Counted from the first letter of the stretch, positions 1 through 8,374 are shown. The stretch: DNA of 22,583 bases from Syntrophobacteria bacterium (GCA_030145435.1 JAQYVQ010000028.1:1-22583), one strand, 5' to 3'. The notes: generated by a model from the letters alone, not told the origin. Numbers and translations are program-made.

Positions 1-279
1 GAGCGGAAGGGCCCGGTACCTCTTGGCAACGGCATAGGGCACCGCGGCGAGCGCATCCGCGTCTCCGGGCCGATCCGTGACCTCCACGATCTCCACACCG
101 AGCTGGCAGGACAGGGCCTCGAGAAGCGTCCGCTCTCCGAGAATTCCCTTTTCCACGAGAAGGGCCCCCACCCTTCCGCCCTGCCGGGATTGCTCGGCAA
201 GGGCTGCATCGAGATCCTCTTTCTGTACCCACCCCTGGGCGATCAGAAGCTCGCCCAGCCGTTTCTTTTCTCCCTGCAT
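1..279 (-). CDS. MshEN/GspE_N-domain protein, N-terminal fragment (type II secretion or pilus ATPase-like)
   Basis: The gene runs off the left edge, so only its first 93 residues are visible. They contain two back-to-back copies of the MshEN pattern: RLGELLIAQG followed by LDAALAEQ (residues 8-31), then RVGALLVEKG followed by LLEALSCQLG (about 37-62), then the IVEVTDRP segment usual in GspE/PilB N-domains. In this family the repeats bind cyclic-di-GMP and regulate a secretion or pilus ATPase, but MshEN also occurs on other proteins and the ATPase part is outside the window. The start ATG lies one base after the stop of the upstream histidine kinase, so the two are almost certainly co-transcribed. 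The pre-start stretch GAAGAGGAATGAG supplies a weak ribosome site. The domain call is firm; the full-protein identity is not. Confidence 0.75.
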   Translation of the reverse strand, partial: MQGEKKRLGELLIAQGWVQKEDLDAALAEQSRQGGRVGALLVEKGILGERTLLEALSCQLGVEIVEVTDRPGDADALAAVPYAVAKRYRALPL

Positions 280-280
280 C

Positions 281-1504
281 TCATTCCTCTTCGGGGGACA
301 CTGCGGCCTCCACCTCTTCGTTCTCCGGGGGACCCAACGGCAAGGCCAGGTGAAAGCAGGCGCCCTTCAGACTCCACGGGGCCTCCCAGACCCTTCCCCC
401 ATGCTCGCACACGATCTTCTTGACGATCGCCAGCCCAAGCCCCGTACCGCCCGGCTTGTCGCGGGTGACAAAGGGCTCGAACAGGCTTCCACGAATCGAA
501 TCCGGAACCCCGGAACCGGAGTCGACCACCCGGATCACGACCTCCTCGCCCTTCATCCTCTCCGAGGCAATCACTATTTCACCCCCCTCCCCGACCGCGT
601 CCAGGGCGTTCTTCACGAGGTTCTCGAGCACGCGGTAGAACTGTGGCGGACAGACCCAGAGGGTGCCTTCGTATTCGAGACATGTCTCGAGACGAACCCC
701 CTTCGCTTCGCACCTCAACGAAAAGGCCTCCTGGAGAGAGGCCACCAGGGCAGAGAGTTCGTAAGGGCGCAGAGACGAACGCGCATCCTTCGGCTTGGCA
801 AACAGGAGGAGTTCATCGATGGTGTGGCCCATGCGCTGAACCTGGTCCAGGATCGCGTGGACCGACCGATCCTTGTTGGCTCCGGCCACGGCTTCATCCC
901 GGAGGAGGCCTGCCTGACACTGGATCGCGGTCAGGGGGTTGCGCAGGTCGTGCGCGACCATGCCGGCGAGCTTGCCCAGGGCGACCCACCGCTCCGCCTG
1001 AATCTTCTCGGCCTCGAGCCGCCTGGTCTGCTCGAGCAGGCCCCGCAGCTCCTCGTTCTTCTGCTGCAGATCTGTAAGGAGCCGGTCCTTATCCTTGAGG
1101 AGCTGGTAGGTCTCCACCGCCCTTCGGAGTGTGGCCAGCAGATCGTCCGGATGCCACGGCTTGGAGAGATACCCGAAGACGTGCCCCGCATTGATCGCGT
1201 CAATGATCCCCTCCACCTCGGTGTAGCCGGTGAGCAGGATCCTCTGAGTGTAGGGACACCTGCGAGAGGCTTCGGCCAGGAACTCCACTCCTGTCATGCC
1301 GGGCATCCGCTGGTCGGAGATCACCGCGGCCACGGGATTCCGCTCCAGGGAACGCAGCCCTTCCCGCCCGTCCCTGGCCAGAGACGTTTCGTACATGCCT
1401 CTCAACGTCCGGTTGAGCAGGTTCAGGCTCTCCTGCTCATCGTCCACGATCAGGACCTTGACCCCTTCCCTCTTGTCGGCAGGCCCCCGCTCTGCGTGAA
1501 CCAT
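281..1504 (-). CDS. Receiver domain-histidine kinase (REC-HisKA-HATPase_c)
   Basis: The 407-residue protein has no membrane segment, so it is a cytoplasmic sensor. Residues 15-130 are a receiver domain with acidic pair DD21-22, phospho-acceptor D64 in ISDQRMPGM, and K115 in YLSKPW. This resembles the receivers of the HupR/RpfG class. A coiled-coil linker (about 130-172) leads to the HisKA H-box, H185 in VAHDLRNP. The ATP-binding domain shows N299 in LVKNALDAV, D328 in VVDSGSGVP, and the GGTGLGLAIVKKI glycine box (352-364). Expected activity is autophosphorylation at H185 modulated by phosphorylation of its own receiver; no dedicated output regulator is visible. I chose ATG at 1504. A GTG at 1513 overlaps the upstream stop as GTGA and is the alternative. 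It lies between an 81-residue unknown protein and a MshEN protein in one operon. Confidence 0.9.
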   Translation of the reverse strand: MVHAERGPADKREGVKVLIVDDEQESLNLLNRTLRGMYETSLARDGREGLRSLERNPVAAVISDQRMPGMTGVEFLAEASRRCPYTQRILLTGYTEVEGIIDAINAGHVFGYLSKPWHPDDLLATLRRAVETYQLLKDKDRLLTDLQQKNEELRGLLEQTRRLEAEKIQAERWVALGKLAGMVAHDLRNPLTAIQCQAGLLRDEAVAGANKDRSVHAILDQVQRMGHTIDELLLFAKPKDARSSLRPYELSALVASLQEAFSLRCEAKGVRLETCLEYEGTLWVCPPQFYRVLENLVKNALDAVGEGGEIVIASERMKGEEVVIRVVDSGSGVPDSIRGSLFEPFVTRDKPGGTGLGLAIVKKIVCEHGGRVWEAPWSLKGACFHLALPLGPPENEEVEAAVSPEEE

Positions 1505-1509
1505 TCCCG

Positions 1510-1755
1510 TCACCCGCCGAGCGTGCGCCGGCCGGGACCCTGTCCTGGCCGGTCTTTTCCGTCGCGGGTGACAACGTGGGAGAAAGAGAATTCGACCTCC
1601 ATGTTCTTCACGTGCCCCTGGATGATGTGGATCAGGATTTCCCTCGCCAGGGACACCGCACTCCTCTCGTCCCAGCAGATCTTCTCCACCTCCTCGAACA
1701 CGACCGTGGCCAGGTCCCACAGGGTTGGAGCCGGAATCGTTGCCGAGCCAGTCAT
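1510..1755 (-). CDS. Small protein of unknown function upstream of the histidine kinase
   Basis: This 81-residue ORF starts at ATG 1755 behind a clear AAGGAG ribosome site 6-7 bases upstream, which decides the start over longer versions reaching 1917. Residues 7-45 look helical and amphipathic (TLWDLATVVFEEVEKICWDE, then a segment containing AREILIHIIQGH). The C-terminal 20 residues are basic and glycine-rich. I do not recognise a family. Its stop sits within nine bases of the kinase start, so translational coupling is likely and a role in kinase control is possible, but that is inference from position only. Confidence 0.6.
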   Translation of the reverse strand: MTGSATIPAPTLWDLATVVFEEVEKICWDERSAVSLAREILIHIIQGHVKNMEVEFSFSHVVTRDGKDRPGQGPGRRTLGG

Positions 1756-2158
1756 GACGGGCTCCTTTTCTTCCTCACCGACGGAGAAAATCGGGCATCC
1801 TTCTTTTGAGAAGGACGTCAGCGCAAGCTCCGTGCCATGGACGCCGCGAAGCCCATAAGGCCGCCGCATCCCGTGCACTTGCTGATCGCAGTCATCCGGG
1901 GCCCTCTCAGCCGACACAGTGACCCTGTCCGCAAAGTGTTACGGATCCTCTACAGTACGACTTCCTGTTGATCGAGAAACATGAAAAGAATAGGCGTCTT
2001 GTGTACAGGAAGGGGCTTCACGGTCCACCGCCAACCTTTCTGCACAATGGCCCGGATCGCCGCTCACGGCCCCGGCAGGCTGCGGCCTGTTTTTCGCGAG
2101 GCGCTTGCGGTATCATTGCCGGGCAGAGGAAGACACCGGAACCGAGGGATCATTGACC
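1756..2158. other. Divergent intergenic region between the kinase operon and the phosphatase gene
   Basis: These 403 bases hold no ORF with coding character that I can defend. Open frames here lack ribosome sites and known motifs. The region must carry the promoter of the leftward signalling operon and that of the rightward phosphatase gene. A possible plus-strand -10 (TATCAT) is at 2111-2116. I see no strong terminator or repeat. Confidence 0.5.
2088..2116 (+). promoter_or_regulatory. Weak candidate sigma70-type promoter of the phosphatase gene
   Basis: TGTTTT at 2088-2093 and TATCAT at 2111-2116 are separated by 17 bases and lie about 40 bases before the start codon. The -10 is good and the -35 is poor, so this is only a candidate. 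Confidence 0.25.
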
Positions 2159-2971
2159 ATGCAGGAATCGTCACACCTTCTGGAAAGCCCCTGGAAAGAG
2201 CACCTCGAGACGGCGGTTCGCGCCGCAAGGGATGCCGGCAGGATACAGATCGAGGCCTTTGACAAGCCCCACACGGTCGATTTCAAGGGGGAGACGAACC
2301 TCGTTACGGAGGTGGACCGGGCCTGCGAGGAGGCCATCCACAGCCTTCTGCGGGAAACCTTTCCGACCCACGATTTCCTGATGGAGGAAAGCGTCACCCC
2401 GCGGACTGACTCCCCCTTTCTCTGGGTAATCGACCCCCTCGACGGCACGACGAACTACACCCATCGCTATCCTCAATTCTGTTGCTCCATCGCCCTGCAG
2501 CACGAGGGAAATACGGTGGTGGGAGTAGTGTTCGACCCGATCCGGGAAGAGCTCTTCACCGCACTCGCCGGCAGCGGAGCCTTCTTCAACGGAGAGCCGA
2601 TCCGGACGAGCGACGAGGATCAGCTGATTCGATGCCTGATCGCGACAGGGTTTCCGAACGAAATCAGGAAGGCCCGGGACAAGAACCTCCGAAAATTCGC
2701 CAAGATCCTCCCCCTTGCCCGGAGCGTGCGTCGATCCGGTTCTGCGGCCCTCGACCTTTGCTACCTTGCCGCCGGCAGGCTGGACGGCTACTGGGTCCTC
2801 ACGCTCGCCCCGTGGGACGCAGCGGCAGGGGTCCTGCTGGTCCAGGAAGCGGGAGGATGCGTAACAGACCTCAAGGGCGCACCTCCCCATCTCCACACCG
2901 AGGCCTTCGTGGCCTCGAACGGAAGGATCCAGGAGCAGTTGTTGGCGCTTCTGTCCGGGAAGAGCGCTTAG
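2159..2971 (+). CDS. suhB: Inositol-1-monophosphatase family protein (SuhB-like)
   Basis: The 270-residue protein has the full motif set of the Mg-dependent inositol monophosphatase family. These are E76-E77 in LMEES, the WVIDPLDGTTNYTH signature (metal ligands D92 and D95), and D220 in APWDAAAG. GETNLVTEVDRA (44-55) is the usual substrate-loop region. Length matches the family. Members hydrolyse inositol-1-phosphate and related sugar or nucleotide phosphates, and in enterobacteria SuhB also has an RNA polymerase-associated role. The substrate here cannot be told from sequence. ATG 2159 is preferred because homology begins just after it and GAGGG lies upstream; the in-frame extension to 2105 has no family similarity. 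The gene stands alone and converges on mltA, with a hairpin element between their stops. Confidence 0.9.
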   Translation: MQESSHLLESPWKEHLETAVRAARDAGRIQIEAFDKPHTVDFKGETNLVTEVDRACEEAIHSLLRETFPTHDFLMEESVTPRTDSPFLWVIDPLDGTTNYTHRYPQFCCSIALQHEGNTVVGVVFDPIREELFTALAGSGAFFNGEPIRTSDEDQLIRCLIATGFPNEIRKARDKNLRKFAKILPLARSVRRSGSAALDLCYLAAGRLDGYWVLTLAPWDAAAGVLLVQEAGGCVTDLKGAPPHLHTEAFVASNGRIQEQLLALLSGKSA

Positions 2972-3059
2972 CCAATGCAAGAAAGGGGTCGGGGGTCAGG
3001 GATCAGGCCCCGTGCCCGGACCATGAAGGATGAGGGGCATCGGGTGCTGGTGGCCGCCT

Positions 3060-3238
3060 GGCAATGTCGCTATGTTTGCCGGGCAGAGTTCGGGTTCTTC
3101 GGTGCTGTCATGGGTTCCGTCGGAGATTTGTGCCGGGCGACTTTGTGGGGGAGGGAGAGACGGAGCCCAAGCAAATCGGAGACGGAACCCATGACAGCAC
3201 CGAACGACAGGACCCACTTCAAACATAGCGACATTGCC
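3060..3238 (+). repeat. Long hairpin element, copy 1, with conserved core and private arms
   Basis: Three nested paired segments are visible. An outer 19-bp perfect stem joins 3060-3078 and 3220-3238. An inner 24-bp perfect stem joins 3098-3121 and 3181-3204. An apical stem joins 3125-3130 and 3172-3177 (GATTTG with CAAATC). Unpaired segments are 20 and 15 bases between outer and inner stems, and a symmetric GGA/GGA loop at 3122-3124 with 3178-3180. The core 3126-3176 is the same as the core of copy 2 at 19041-19092 apart from one single-base indel, but the arms are largely different. The element lies between the convergent stops of the phosphatase and mltA genes, 9 bases or more from any coding sequence. 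It could act as a bidirectional terminator or RNA stabiliser, but there is no U-tract, and the shared core argues for a dispersed repeat. Confidence 0.85.
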
Positions 3239-3249
3239 TGGGCACTGCG

Positions 3250-4479
3250 TTAACGGGTTTTCGGGGCGAAGAGGTAGATCTTCCCGGTCCGGTTCATCCA
3301 TCCGGCCTGCATGCCGGCATCCTCATCGTCTCCCCAGAAGATGTCCCCTCGATTCGGTCCCCGAATGGCTCCGCCGGCGTCCTGGACCAGCACGAACCTC
3401 CGGACCGTTTCCCATGACACGGGCCGACCGTCCTCGCCGATGACCGGCACCTCTGTCTCGACGTATGCGAGGGCGCCCCGGGGGTAGCAATCCGGGTCCA
3501 TGGCGATCGACCGCCCCGCGGTCAGCCGAACGCCCAGGCTGCCCAGGGGCCCTCCCGGAACCACCTCGAAGAACACGTAGCTCTCGTTGTAATCCATGAT
3601 GCCGGCCTGCTCGGAAGGGTTGGATTTCAGGTACTTCTTGAGGGCCCACATGGACTTGTCTTCCGCCGGAATCGCCCCTTGCCCGACCAACAGGTTCCCG
3701 ATTCCGCGGTAGGGCCGGCCGTTGCCGGCCGCGTAGTGGACATGGAGCACGCGCCTGTCGGGCAGGATGACCTTTCCCGAGCCCTGGATTTGCAGGAAGA
3801 AGACATCCACCGGGTCCTGCAGCCAGGCAATCTCATAGCCTCTTCCGTTCAGCAGCCCGAGCCGGTCGATCTCGTGCCTCGTGTAGTAGGGCACCAGCGT
3901 CCCTTCCCGGTACCTCCCCACGATGCGGGTCCCTTTGAGGCTTTCTCGAAAGAGGCCCAGGTCCGCCTTGATCAAGTCATCGGGCACCCGGTAGATCGGC
4001 ACCGTGTAGTCGAGGCCCGGAAGGCGGGATCCATAGAGGACAGGCTCGTAGTAGCCCGTAAATCGGACTTCTTTCGTTCTGCCCCCGCCCCGGTACGCGA
4101 CAAACCGCTCCCGCATGGCATCCTTGATTGCCTTCCCGTCGAGAGGTTCGTCGAGGAGCGCGAGAAATTGGTTCAGCATGGCTTTCATATCCCGCACCGT
4201 GTATCTGTCTTTGCCGAAGTGGACCGGTTTCTTCGGGTCGAGTCGCGCATAGTAGGCGAGGCTTCTCTCGACGGCCTCCTTCAGGGTGGCCCGGGGAAGG
4301 TCGTCCGATAGATCCGGTACGCTCAACTTGCCTGCCCGAACCAGGCTCTCCTCCACCGCGGTCGGAGGTGCCCGCCGTTCCTCTATCTCCTCCCCGGGCG
4401 CAGCACAACTCGCCAGGATCAGCCCAACGAAACCGAATCCGATGATCCGCACCACCGTTCTGCCGGTCAACCCGCTCAT
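3250..4479 (-). CDS. mltA: Membrane-bound lytic murein transglycosylase A (lipoprotein)
   Basis: The 409-residue protein begins with a signal peptide whose hydrophobic stretch ends in the lipobox LASC, so it should be a lipid-anchored envelope protein. The body matches MltA: FTGYYEPVLYGS, the VFFLQIQGSGKV segment, YAAGNGRPYRGIG, and the C-terminal 3D-type domain with QDAGGAIRGPNRGDIFWG. The aspartate in QDAGGAI (about residue 367) is the expected catalytic residue. MltA cleaves the MurNAc-GlcNAc bond of murein with formation of 1,6-anhydroMurNAc. ATG 4479 sits 8 bases after AGGAGG, whereas the GTG at 4485 would be too close, so 4479 is chosen. An AmpG-like transporter for the resulting muropeptides lies elsewhere in the window (20626). 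The gene is transcribed divergently from THI4. Confidence 0.95.
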   Translation of the reverse strand: MSGLTGRTVVRIIGFGFVGLILASCAAPGEEIEERRAPPTAVEESLVRAGKLSVPDLSDDLPRATLKEAVERSLAYYARLDPKKPVHFGKDRYTVRDMKAMLNQFLALLDEPLDGKAIKDAMRERFVAYRGGGRTKEVRFTGYYEPVLYGSRLPGLDYTVPIYRVPDDLIKADLGLFRESLKGTRIVGRYREGTLVPYYTRHEIDRLGLLNGRGYEIAWLQDPVDVFFLQIQGSGKVILPDRRVLHVHYAAGNGRPYRGIGNLLVGQGAIPAEDKSMWALKKYLKSNPSEQAGIMDYNESYVFFEVVPGGPLGSLGVRLTAGRSIAMDPDCYPRGALAYVETEVPVIGEDGRPVSWETVRRFVLVQDAGGAIRGPNRGDIFWGDDEDAGMQAGWMNRTGKIYLFAPKTR

Positions 4480-4726
4480 CGTCACATCCTCCTTGCCTCA
4501 TCTCAGGGGAACATGCAGGCTCTCCCTCCGCACCCTCGAGGCCCTCTCGATCATCAAAGGGAAGAGCCGGGCCTGCTCGTGGGCTCGCCTGCGTTTCGTT
4601 GCTACCTTCGCACTACACAGTTGCCAAGAGTTGATTTTTCCCTCATATGTTCTAACCTAGATCAGGCTTTGTTCACAAACAACATATCAACACACGCGAA
4701 CCAATGGCAATCACATCGAGGGAATC
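4480..4726. other. Divergent intergenic region between mltA and THI4
   Basis: The 247 bases contain an AT-richer stretch (4620-4710) where the THI4 promoter is likely. I looked for TPP-riboswitch landmarks (CUGAGA, and the ACCUGAUCUGG-like segment) and found none in a credible arrangement. The mltA ribosome site (AGGAGG) is at its left end. Confidence 0.5.
4631..4658 (+). promoter_or_regulatory. Candidate promoter of the thiamine-type cluster
   Basis: TTGATT (4631-4636) and TAACCT (4653-4658) are 16 bases apart in the AT-rich part of the divergent region, about 70 bases before the THI4 start. TTGCCA (4621) with TATGTT (4646) is an alternative pairing with a long spacer. Confidence 0.35.
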
Positions 4727-5515
4727 ATGGCACTAGACGAGCGAATCATCACCCAGGCCATTGTCGAAAGATGGCACAAGAAGTTCCAGGAAAGCCTGGA
4801 CGTGGACGTCTGCATCGTGGGCGGCGGGCCTGCAGGGATCGTGGCAGGCTATTTTCTCTCCACCTGGGGACACCGCGTCTCCCTGTTTGAAAGGAAGCTG
4901 AGCCTCGGAGGCGGAATGTGGGGGGGAGGCATGATGTTCAACGAAATTGTCGTCCAGGAGGAAGCGCGAGAGATCCTGGACCAGTTCGGCGTGCCCACCG
5001 TGCGCTTCACCGGAGAGTACTACTGCGCGGACAGCGTCATGTGCACCACCACCCTCGCATCCAAGGCAACCCTTGCAGGCCTGCGGGTCTGGAATCTGAT
5101 GTCTATGGAAGACGTGGTCATGCGCTCCGAGAGAATCACCGGCCTCGTGATCAACTGGTCTGCCGTGCAGATCGCCCGCCTTCACGTGGACCCGCTCTCC
5201 ATCGCCTCCAAGTTCACGGTGGACGCCACCGGTCACGCCTGTGAGGTGGTGAATGTGGTGGAACGGAAGGTCCCCGGCAAGCTGCTCACCCCCTCCGGGA
5301 AATTCGAGGGAGAGAAATCCCTGTGGGCCGACCGGGCAGAGCAACTCACCCTGGAGAACACGACCGAGGTCTTCCCCGGGCTCTACGTAACCGGCATGGC
5401 CGCGAACGCCACTTTTGGGGGCCCACGCATGGGTCCGATCTTCGGCGGCATGCTCATGAGCGGGAAGAAGGTGGCCGAGTTGATCCATGCAAGACTCGGA
5501 GGATCCAATGCGTAA
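4727..5515 (+). CDS. thi4: Sulfide-dependent thiamine thiazole synthase (THI4 family)
   Basis: The 262-residue flavin/NAD-fold protein starts with a dinucleotide-binding glycine motif (VCIVGGGPAG, 28-37) and has the THI4-specific glycine block GGGMWGGGMMFN (61-72). The catalytic position that is cysteine in yeast Thi4 is histidine here (H153 in RLHVDP). In archaeal orthologs this histidine form uses free sulfide with iron and turns over many times instead of sacrificing itself. The product is an adenylated carboxythiazole made from NAD, glycine and sulfide. GAGGGA lies 4-5 bases before the ATG. The stop overlaps the start of thiD-thiN by 8 bases, so the thiazole and coupling enzymes are translationally linked. 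The protein is soluble. Presence in a bacterium together with ThiN suggests an archaeal-type pathway, perhaps acquired by transfer. Confidence 0.93.
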   Translation: MALDERIITQAIVERWHKKFQESLDVDVCIVGGGPAGIVAGYFLSTWGHRVSLFERKLSLGGGMWGGGMMFNEIVVQEEAREILDQFGVPTVRFTGEYYCADSVMCTTTLASKATLAGLRVWNLMSMEDVVMRSERITGLVINWSAVQIARLHVDPLSIASKFTVDATGHACEVVNVVERKVPGKLLTPSGKFEGEKSLWADRAEQLTLENTTEVFPGLYVTGMAANATFGGPRMGPIFGGMLMSGKKVAELIHARLGGSNA

Positions 5516-6875
5516 GCCTGAGACAGGTTCGGCTTTGCCGGAACCCCGTTGCGTACTCACCATTGCCGGCTCCGACTCGGGCGGCGGGGCGGGGATCCAG
5601 GCGGACTTGAAGACGATCACCGTCCTGGGCGGGTTCGGAATGAGCGCAATCACGGCCCTGACCGCGCAGAACACGCAGGAAGTGCAGGCGATCCAGGCCG
5701 TGCCCCCGGACTTTGTCCTCCGTCAAATCGAAGCGGTGGCCACCGACCTTCCGATACACGCCGCAAAGACCGGGATGCTCGCCAACCGGGAAGTCGTCGA
5801 GGCCGTTTCCCAGGGAATCGGTCGCTTTCAGATCCCGAATCTCGTGGTGGACCCGGTCTTCATCTCAAAGGGCGGCCACCCGCTCCTGGAGGAAGATGCT
5901 GTAGAGGCCATGACCCGGTCCCTGTTTCCTCTGGCCCGCCTGATCACCCCGAACCTCCACGAAGCCCGCATCCTGAGCGGGACCGGAGTGGATTCGGAAG
6001 AAGAACGAAGAGAGGCGGCCCGTCGCCTTCACGGAATGGGCCCGAACGCCGTGCTGATCAAGGGCGGTCATGGCGAGGGCCCGGAGGCGGAGGACCTCCT
6101 GTTCGACGGCTCCGCGTTCCATACGTACTCGGGCCCCCGATTCGATACCCCTCACACGCACGGAACGGGGTGCACCCTTTCTGCCGCGATCGCAACCTTC
6201 CTAGCCAAGGGCCTCGATCTTGCCGAAGCAGTGGAAGAGGCAAAGCGTTTCATCACCGAGGCGATCCGGTTCTCGTTTCCCCTGGGGAAGGGACACGGGC
6301 CCACGAATCACTACGCTGCCGGCCTGGGGAACGTCGAGAGAGACCGCGTGCTGAGCGCCCTGGTCCGCGCAGCCACGACGATACAGGAAACCCCCTCCCT
6401 GACAAAACTGGCGCCTGAAGTCCAGTCCAACCTGGGCTATGCCCTGCCTCGTGCGACCACGCACGACGAAGTGGCCGCCTTCCCCGGCAGAATCATTCGC
6501 CTCCCCGATGGCCTCACGACCATCCGCCCCCCTGCCTTCGGCGCCTCCCGTCACATTGCGAACGTTATTCTCGCCGCCATGCAATACCACCCGCAGCTCC
6601 GCTCCACCATGAACATCCGCTTTTCCGAGGCAGTGCTCCAGAAGGCCAAAGAGAAAGGCCTGGCCGTAGCGGGGTTCGACCGCACGAAGGAGCCGAAAGA
6701 GGTGAAGGAGCGAGAGGGCTCTTCACTGGAGTGGGGAACAGGGGAGGCAATGCGCGGAACGTCGGAGGTGCCGGATCTTGTCTACGACCGGGGGGATGTC
6801 GGAAAAGAGCCGATGGTTCGCATTCTGGGAACAGACCCCCAAGAGGTGTTGCGCAAGCTCTTTCTCCTGGTCTGA
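5508..6875 (+). CDS. thiDN: Bifunctional HMP(-P) kinase / thiamine-phosphate synthase (ThiD-ThiN fusion)
   Basis: The protein has 455 residues. Residues 14-270 are ThiD: TIAGSDSGGGAGIQADLK (18-35), an IKGGH motif (184-188), and the anion-hole THGTGC (217-222, with C222 as the usual reactive cysteine). ThiD phosphorylates hydroxymethylpyrimidine twice. Residues about 280-455 are ThiN: VQSNLGYALP, a PGRI motif (326-329), AFGASRHIANVIL (343-355) and STMNIRFS (366-373), ending with DPQEVLRKL. ThiN couples HMP-PP to the thiazole phosphate and replaces ThiE in archaea and some bacteria. GGAGG stands 5 bases before ATG 5508, which decides the start over an upstream ATG at 5487. It follows THI4 directly and is followed after 84 bases by a nitroreductase gene. 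Both domains look complete. Confidence 0.93.
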   Translation: MRKPETGSALPEPRCVLTIAGSDSGGGAGIQADLKTITVLGGFGMSAITALTAQNTQEVQAIQAVPPDFVLRQIEAVATDLPIHAAKTGMLANREVVEAVSQGIGRFQIPNLVVDPVFISKGGHPLLEEDAVEAMTRSLFPLARLITPNLHEARILSGTGVDSEEERREAARRLHGMGPNAVLIKGGHGEGPEAEDLLFDGSAFHTYSGPRFDTPHTHGTGCTLSAAIATFLAKGLDLAEAVEEAKRFITEAIRFSFPLGKGHGPTNHYAAGLGNVERDRVLSALVRAATTIQETPSLTKLAPEVQSNLGYALPRATTHDEVAAFPGRIIRLPDGLTTIRPPAFGASRHIANVILAAMQYHPQLRSTMNIRFSEAVLQKAKEKGLAVAGFDRTKEPKEVKEREGSSLEWGTGEAMRGTSEVPDLVYDRGDVGKEPMVRILGTDPQEVLRKLFLLV

Positions 6876-6959
6876 AAGGAAGTTGACCAGGGAGAGACCA
6901 ACGATCATATATGCTCTCTACCCGAGCATCGAAGCGTCCATGAGAGAAAGGAGCACACA

Positions 6960-7526
6960 ATGGAAGTTTTGGAGGCCATCAGGGAACGTCGTAGCGTGCG
7001 AAGATTCACCGAGGATCCTGTCTCCCCGGAGGATCTCGCCAAAGTACTGGAGGCGGCACAATGGGCCCCTTCCTGGGTGAACGTTCAACCCTGGAAGATC
7101 ATTATCGTGAAGGATCCCGGGAAGAAAGAGGCCCTCGCGGAGACCCTGCTGCCGAAGAACCCTGCAGCAAAGGGACTGATCCAGGCGCCCGTCCTTCTCG
7201 TGCTCGTCGGCGAGCGAGGCAAGTCGGGGCTATACGGCGACAGCTTCTCCACGGACAAGGGGGACTGGTACATGTTCGACCTGGGGATTGCCGCCCAGAA
7301 CATCGCCCTTGCCGCCCATGCGCTCGGCCTGGGAACCGTCCACGTGGGAGCGATAGACCACAAGAAGGCAGGGACGATCCTGGAAATGCCCGAAGGATTC
7401 GAGGTGGTGGAAATCCTCCCCCTCGGCCGCCCCACCTTCGCCCCGAAGGCCCCCCCCAGGAAGGAACTGAAGGAGTTCGTCACGCACGAGACCTTTGACG
7501 GAGAGCAGTGGACAGGAGGCTCCTGA
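6960..7526 (+). CDS. Nitroreductase family protein (FMN-dependent oxidoreductase)
   Basis: The 188-residue length and motifs fit the small nitroreductase fold. The N-terminus [11 protein letters not shown] (6-16) is the FMN phosphate-binding arginine motif and [13 protein letters not shown] (35-47) the following FMN segment. [20 protein letters not shown] (105-124) is the conserved dimer-interface helix, and EILPLGRP closes the FMN site. Such enzymes bind FMN as homodimers and transfer hydride from NAD(P)H to nitro compounds, quinones or flavins; the physiological substrate is unknown. An AAGGAG ribosome site precedes the ATG. The stop overlaps the next gene by 19 bases if that gene starts at 7508, so these two are probably co-expressed. 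A direct role in thiamine metabolism is not evident. Confidence 0.88.
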   Translation: MEVLEAIRERRSVRRFTEDPVSPEDLAKVLEAAQWAPSWVNVQPWKIIIVKDPGKKEALAETLLPKNPAAKGLIQAPVLLVLVGERGKSGLYGDSFSTDKGDWYMFDLGIAAQNIALAAHALGLGTVHVGAIDHKKAGTILEMPEGFEVVEILPLGRPTFAPKAPPRKELKEFVTHETFDGEQWTGGS

Positions 7527-8374
7527 TCCATCCGGGCGAGAGAGAGGTGAACTTGCCTATTCCGGGAACAAGAAAGATCGAAGACATCCCACAGGAGCTG
7601 TGCAAGGGGCTCAAGGGCATCCTGTTCGACATAGACGACACGTTCACCTACCAGGGCAAGATACATTCGGGAGCCTTCTCCGTCTTGTGGGAGGCCAAGG
7701 AGGAAGGCCTCCTGCTCCTCCCGATCACGGGCAGGCCTGCCGGCTGGGCGGACCACATCGCAAGAATGTGGCCCGTAGACGGTGTCGTCGGCGAGAACGG
7801 CGCGTTCTACTTCTGTTTCGACGAGGCCGAGAGGCACATGAAGAAGCGTTTCGTCGTCCAGGACCCTGCCGACCGGGAAGAGAATCGACAAAGGCTCTCC
7901 GCCCTCTTCAGGGAACTGCAACAGGTCTTTCCATCCATACGCATGGCCAGCGACCAATCTTACCGGGAGTGTGACCTAGCGATCGACTATTGTGAGGATG
8001 CAAACCCTCCCCTGCCCCTGGAGGAGGCTCGCCGAATCCAAAAGATCCTTGAAGGCCACGGCGCTACGACCAAAATCAGTTCCATCCACGTAAACGCCTG
8101 GTTTGGAGAGTATGACAAGCTCTCGATGTGCGAGCAGTACTTCCGGCAAGAGCACGGGATCGACTTGCAGGTGGAGAAAGATCGATTCCTCTTTTGCGGG
8201 GATTCCCCGAACGACAGCCCCATGTTTGCCTTCTTCCCGCTCTCTGTCGGCGTGGCCGGGGTGCATCGCTTCCAGGAAGCAGGGCTGATGGACCACATGC
8301 CGAGCTTCGTCGCCGACCAAGATGGGGGGGGTGGATTCGAGCAAATCGTAAGAACAGTAATAAGAAAACGCTAA
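7508..8374 (+). CDS. HAD superfamily hydrolase, class IIB (Cof / sugar-phosphatase type)
   Basis: The protein has 288 residues. All four HAD motifs are present: the nucleophile FDIDDTF (D41, general acid D43), motif II ITGRP (T74), K204 in EYDKLSM, and motif [13 protein letters not shown] (D232, D236). The large cap between motif II and the lysine places it in class IIB, with sucrose-, trehalose- and mannosylglycerate-phosphatases. It should be a soluble Mg-dependent phosphatase with unknown substrate. The GTG at 7508 has GGAG 4 bases upstream and overlaps the nitroreductase end. A GTG at 7547 is possible and would remove 13 residues that lie outside the HAD fold. The position after thiamine genes makes a phosphorylated pyrimidine, thiazole or thiamine substrate conceivable, but nothing in the sequence proves this. 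Confidence 0.85.
   Translation: MDRRLLIHPGEREVNLPIPGTRKIEDIPQELCKGLKGILFDIDDTFTYQGKIHSGAFSVLWEAKEEGLLLLPITGRPAGWADHIARMWPVDGVVGENGAFYFCFDEAERHMKKRFVVQDPADREENRQRLSALFRELQQVFPSIRMASDQSYRECDLAIDYCEDANPPLPLEEARRIQKILEGHGATTKISSIHVNAWFGEYDKLSMCEQYFRQEHGIDLQVEKDRFLFCGDSPNDSPMFAFFPLSVGVAGVHRFQEAGLMDHMPSFVADQDGGGGFEQIVRTVIRKR

Noticed and set aside
77..1858. 593-residue plus-strand ORF across the kinase operon
   Set aside because: It is antisense to three genes with clear domains and ribosome sites on the minus strand; its own translation has no recognisable motif and low-complexity proline/arginine content typical of high-GC shadows.
3060..3238. Ordinary rho-independent terminator
   Set aside because: The stem is far longer than usual, there is no T-run on either strand, and a second copy with the same core elsewhere shows it is a repeat element. 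A terminating effect cannot be excluded.
4480..4726. TPP riboswitch upstream of THI4
   Set aside because: The expected CUGAGA and ACCUGAUCUGG-type helices are not present in a consistent arrangement; GATCAGG at 4660 alone is not enough.
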